Below are positions 59,761 to 64,000 of a DNA stretch of 64,000 nt, piece after piece. Positions within the stretch are counted from its first letter, which is position 1. The number at the start of each line of letters is the position of its first letter. Source of the DNA: Puffinus mauretanicus (taxonomy: Eukaryota; Chordata; Aves; Procellariiformes; Procellariidae); assembly GCA_023333565.1 (NCBI GenBank), contig JAJKFH010002906.1, positions 3,612,501-3,676,500 of the forward strand. The letters are read 5' to 3'. The translations under genes and the position numbers were made by a program. Under the pieces are notes generated by a model. The model was not told where the DNA came from, ran no database searches, and was given only the letters and a program-made list of their open reading frames with translations.

Positions 59761-62600
59761 TTTTTTTTTTTTTTTATACATTTTTAAAAAGCTCCTTACC
59801 AATCAGACTAACTGTCCACTTTGTCCAGTATCCTATTTCTGACAGGAATCAATGGTGGTTGCCTACATGGAAGTGTAAGAACATGGCAAGTGTAGTAGAA
59901 TGGCAGTTCCAAGCAAGAATTCATGATCAGACTTTGTGCTGGAACGCTCTCTTGGTTAACACCACACCTATCTGATTCACCCTACTACCCTAAAACTTTT
60001 CCCCATTCTTCTGCAGTATCAAATAGTTAAGTAAGGCCTCAAGTTAAAGACAGGACAGAATATGAGGGCAGAACAATACTATGTTTGCCTAGTTTCTTAT
60101 TCTTTCCCTATGTATCCACCACAAATCATTTACAGCAAAGAGGTACCGGCTAAATGGACACTTAGTCTGAGCTATTATGGAAATTCATACAGAGAGCATC
60201 TGGTTTTGTAGGTAGCTATCAGCTTTCATATTTGTACAAATTTTAGATTCTCAATGCCACCAAAGCAGTCAAAAGTTAATTGAGACTATGTCTGAAAGTC
60301 ATGAGCACATACATTCATTCCTTAGGTAGGAAAAAAGTTATTTTCTTAAGGCAAAAATGGGATTCAAAGTTTTATGTCGGCTAAGTAAAGTGCAAAAACC
60401 AGGAAATAATAAATTAATAGTGATAAAATTGATAGCCAGGCTTTGCCATTCAGCCAGATGCACATCTATAAAGATCTGGCCAATTTTTTCTTGTAATCTT
60501 GCCAAGAAAGGGAAAAAATACATTACCAGAATTTAACATGCTGTATGATTTTGAGAATAACCCTTCAAGCTGTCAGTCTTGTTGCCAAAACTACTGTGCA
60601 ACAATATTAAGCAACAGGAGCATGGACTCATTTCAAGCCCAGGTGCTGAGCAATTTGAAATGCATGAGCTCCTTGTTGTGAAACAATCATTCCCTCTGAG
60701 GCTCTTTGTGTCCTCATCACTCCATGAACTGTGCTTATGGTGAATGTGCATTTACTTGCTTTGTAGCTAGCGTTCACATGCAAATTTCCAAGCAGAGAGA
60801 ACTATCTCCTCCTTTCTTTACAGGATGCTGTCCTTATAGAGCACTGTAAACCAAAGCTAAACTAGAGGGTTCAGCTCTTACTGCAAGAGTGGTAAAGGAA
60901 AGTTAGAGAGCAGATAACCTCTGATCCATGCACAGCCCATGTAATAGTATCAGGTAACAGAATAAAAAACCTTCACATTCAAAAAGAAAGTAAGAACACT
61001 GACAGTCAAATAGGACTTAGGAATTTATAATAATTTATGACTCATGTGGCTAGGGTTCTCCAACACCCCAAAATTTTAGCTCTTGTGGAATTTTTAATAG
61101 ACCTTGCAAATCAGTTTCAAAAAGAATTAAGGGCAAGTAAGCAGTATGCCAACTGTTTCTGTAGCAAAACTCAGATTCATTTTCAGTACTTAAAGCTATG
61201 TTCATGCAGCATGTGATTCATCTCATCGAGCTTCAGTTGTCTAAATGTTACTTGTCTAAGTCAAAGTTGGATCCCTTTATACCACTGAGGAAAAATAGAC
61301 ACCTCAAGATGAGATAAATCACCTTTCAGGGATGCCTATTTCTTTGTTTTGACTATAAAGTAGAACTAAAATGATGAGCTGAAATTCAGAGACTTTATCT
61401 GTGATTTCAGAAGTATGTAGTTGGCAATTTGCTGAATTAGATAGTTTCTCAGTCCAGTTGCTTATACACTTCTGTAAACCAGGTGGGTAAAGAGTGCAAT
61501 ACAGATTGAGGCAGAAAAAATATGGGTCTGCAGGGGCAAGAAATACTTTAAGGCAATATTGCCAGCAAATAAGGAATCTTATTCTAACTTTTAAATATAC
61601 ATATTAGGTGACATAAATCCATTCACAGTACCTCACTTCAATGAAGCTGAAAAATGTTGCGCTTACTTACTTCAGAATTGTAATTTCATTATCTATTCAA
61701 AACATCTGTTTTCTATTGTTATGTGAAAATTACCATAGAGTGGACAGTGAGAATGCTTTAACAAGCTCAGACAGCAGACCTGTGCCAGAGTCGGATACTG
61801 ATCAGTCTGTTGTGCTTGCACTGGGCAGTACAGGGCAGTGCTAGACCTAGTCCATCCACAAGGCATATTTCAGTGCCATGCTGAGAGAATAGTCCAGAAA
61901 GCGGTTTTCTGCATCTTGTACCTTGTACAGAAATAGGGCAAAGAAATAAAGCAGAGTGAATTAGTATGTCGTGTATACCATGGCAGTGGTCTAAAAATAG
62001 AAACCAGGTGTGCTTATAAGAGGGACGTAATATTTTTATTAGACCAACTGATACAACTGGTAGAAAAATGGTAAGCTTTTGGGCATGTAAACACTCTGCA
62101 CAAGTTCTCTGGTTTTCCAACTGTACGAAATTAGAAAAGCTATAAACAACTGCAGACAGATTTTATAATGGAAAATGTAATGAAAATTTAACTATGCAGC
62201 TCTACTATCACTATCTATTATTTACTATAATGAATTTTTACATATATGCAATATATATTCATTATTCGTAGCTTTGCTAACATACCTTCAGAGGAAGAAA
62301 AGAATATTAGTGTTGTAAAAACTTAAGTCTTCCAATCACTCACAAGAAATAGTATCTTATGACTTAAAAACATACAACTTTTATAAATAACAACACAACC
62401 TTAGCTCAAGGAAATAAAGTTGTGACACTAAAGTAATATCCTACCACAAACTAGACATCAGGCAAAGGCAAACTACAGATGAGTGAAAACCTCAACCTGT
62501 AACTTGTTGCTAATTCATGAAAGGAACAAAAAAACCCCCAAGAACTTCGATTTCTTTATATTATTTATAGCAAATTATCTGAGCAGTTTCTATGGATAAC
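59761..62600. other. Unassigned AT-rich spacer with a probable old SINE/LINE tail
   Basis: No exon or RNA gene recognised. A poly(T) run lies at about 59761-59775. The stretch at about 62025-62105 is discussed separately. Confidence 0.45.
62025..62105 (+). repeat. Probable tail of an ancient SINE or LINE
   Basis: TTTTATTAGACCAACTGATA followed by CAACTGG and, a little later, GGTAAGCTTTTGGGC. This combination (TTATT-GACCAACT ... AAGCTTTCGGGC) is one I recall as a recurrent old interspersed motif in sauropsid genomes. The family name and ends cannot be fixed by eye. Confidence 0.4.
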
Positions 62601-63456
62601 TGTCTTGGGAGTAAACGACAACACTTTTGCAGGGAGGGGGGGCTGCAGGGGTGGCCTCTGTGAGGAGAGGCCAGCTCCAGCCAGCTCCAGCAGACCCACC
62701 GCAGGACACAGCTGAGCCCCTCAGCCAAGATGGTGGCACCTCTAGAAAGATGTATTTAAGAAAGGGCAAAATGCTACACAGGCAGTGAGGAGAGAGGAAG
62801 AAAGTGTGAGAAAACAGCCCTGCAGACAGCAAGGTGAGAGAAGGAGGAGGAGGTGCTCCAAGTGCTGGAGCAGAGATTTCCCTGCAGCCCATGGAGAAGA
62901 CCATGGTAATGCAGGCTGTCCACTTGCAGCCCATGAAGAACCAGGTGGACCAGATATTCACACTGCAGCCCGTGGACGACCCCACACCAGAGCAGTTAGA
63001 TATAACCTAAACGAAGCTGCAGCCTGTGGAGAGCCCAGTCTGGAGCAGAGGAAGGGGGTGAGGAGGAAAGAGCAGCACAGAGGAACTGTTACAGGCTGAC
63101 CCCAACTGTCATTCTCCATTCTGCTGTGCTGCTCATGGAGCCTCAGGTGGAGGGGGCTGGGGGAAAAGAGGAGTTGGGAATGAAGGAATGAAGTTGAGCC
63201 TTGAAAGGAGAGAGTGGGAAGTATTGTTTTAATTTTTGTCTTTATTTCTCACTGTGCAACTCTATTTTTAATTGGCAATAAATTAAATTAATTTTCCCCA
63301 AGTTGATCTGTTCTGCCCATGAGAGTAATTGGTGAGCAATCTCCCTTTCTGTCTTGACCCATAAGCTTTGTCGTTCCTATTATCCTCCCCCTCTCCTGTT
63401 GAGGAGGGGGAGCTAGTGAGTGACTGGGTAGGGTTGCTGGCCAAGGCTAACCCACA
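62601..63456 (+). mobile_element. Solo LTR of family C, most complete copy
   Basis: About 0.85 kb. After a start near TGTCTTGGG it has a G-run, GGCTGCAGGGGTGG, a TATA-like TGTATTTAAG (62751-62760), a minisatellite of GCAGCCCATGGA-type units (about 62860-63030), then GAGCAGAGGAAGGGGG, the signal AATAAATTAAATTAATTTTCCCC (near 63280-63300) and an end at GGCTAACCCACA. I do not see a clear target duplication, so both ends are approximate. It is the template for judging the damage in the other two copies. Confidence 0.78.
62860..63030 (+). repeat. Minisatellite within the family C LTR
   Basis: At least four imperfect CTGCAGCCCATGGA-like units spaced about 30-60 bp apart, the same theme as at 17865-18215 read on the other strand. 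Confidence 0.65.
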
Positions 63457-64000
63457 GAAATAACATACAACAGGCGAAGGCAACATTAAAAAGCTTGATC
63501 CAAGTTTTCAGATACTGATATATATTATTCGTCTTGGAGCAGAGCAACAGACAAGACTAATTTACCACTACTAAGACACTTTACAACACAACTTGTCCTG
63601 AAATTAACTGTACAGAAAATTTATAAATTTCCACTATAACAAGATGAATTATTCATCTGTCTATAAGTAGACACAACAGAGCAGGTGCAAGTAGGCCAGG
63701 TAAGATACATTAGGCCCCTAAGAGTTTATCTTACGTAGAATTTACATGTGCTCCACTTTATCCAACTGCTTTTTCCAATTGTAATGATAAACCTTCAAAG
63801 CTCCTGATCCTAGGAGGAACGAGATTTATTTTTCACATTATTTATTAGAAATTCTGAAATCTCATATGAGAAAAACTCTGTATGTGTTCCTCAGAAACTT
63901 TAGGAAAGGACAATATTAGATAGTTTAAAACGTGCACGTAGTATTGTGTCAATTCAAATTAATTTCCTGTTTCCCAGTAAATCATCAATCAGCTTCTTTC
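63457..64000. other. Unassigned AT-rich spacer to the window end
   Basis: No exon, RNA gene or transposon recognised. Confidence 0.45.

Noticed and set aside
28512..63456. Repeated GC-rich blocks as possible host exons or CpG islands
   Set aside because: They are explained by LTR families A, B and C.

Overview
This window reads as AT-rich nuclear DNA from a bird. The main evidence is a CR1 LINE ending in the ATTCTATG octamer typical of avian CR1 (31180-34712), a second older CR1 tail with the same type of end (about 59120-59757), and several LTR families with TG...CA ends, tRNA-Lys priming and a 'minisatellite in the LTR' architecture that I recognise from memory of avian genomes. The species cannot be fixed from the sequence; a neoavian bird is my guess. 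I see no host protein-coding exon, no tRNA, rRNA or snRNA gene and no CRISPR or prokaryotic feature. The window is most simply a gene desert or the interior of a very long intron.

Layout: 1-680 is unassigned AT-rich DNA. About 690-2115 is a badly eroded CR1/L3-like LINE on the + strand. 4337-6545 is a compact two-LTR retroelement on the minus strand with a 5-bp target duplication, a tRNA-Lys(CUU) primer site and an internal region of only about 1.09 kb with no gag, pol or env. Two solo LTRs of the same subfamily (A) are at 18589-19166 and 49402-49979, both + strand and both with perfect 5-bp target duplications. Three older solo LTRs of a related subfamily (B), each carrying an AAT/ATG triplet tract, lie on the minus strand at 10295-10817, 28523-29075 and 56058-56619. 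A third, unrelated-looking LTR family (C), built around a GCAGCC-containing minisatellite, has copies at about 17655-18310 (-), 21935-22430 (-) and 62601-63456 (+). The only recognisable protein-coding remains are the broken CR1 ORF1 (esterase-like) and ORF2 (endonuclease plus reverse transcriptase).

Between these insertions lie long AT-rich stretches with simple repeats. They also hold a few non-repeat oddities: a perfect 16-bp inverted repeat at 16884-16961, an 18-bp tandem duplication that doubles the palindrome TTACGTAA (23181-23216), a C-rich tract able to form G-quadruplex on the minus strand (52921-52960), an abrupt GC-rich island (about 55030-55435), and a TAAT-rich block at 41685-42130 that could be a conserved regulatory element.

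I found no convincing new biological system. The most interesting object is the small non-coding LTR element at 4337-6545. It keeps the cis-acting parts for retrotransposition, carries a CCAAT-CRE-TATA-type promoter core in its LTRs, and its internal minisatellite echoes the one inside the LTRs of family C.
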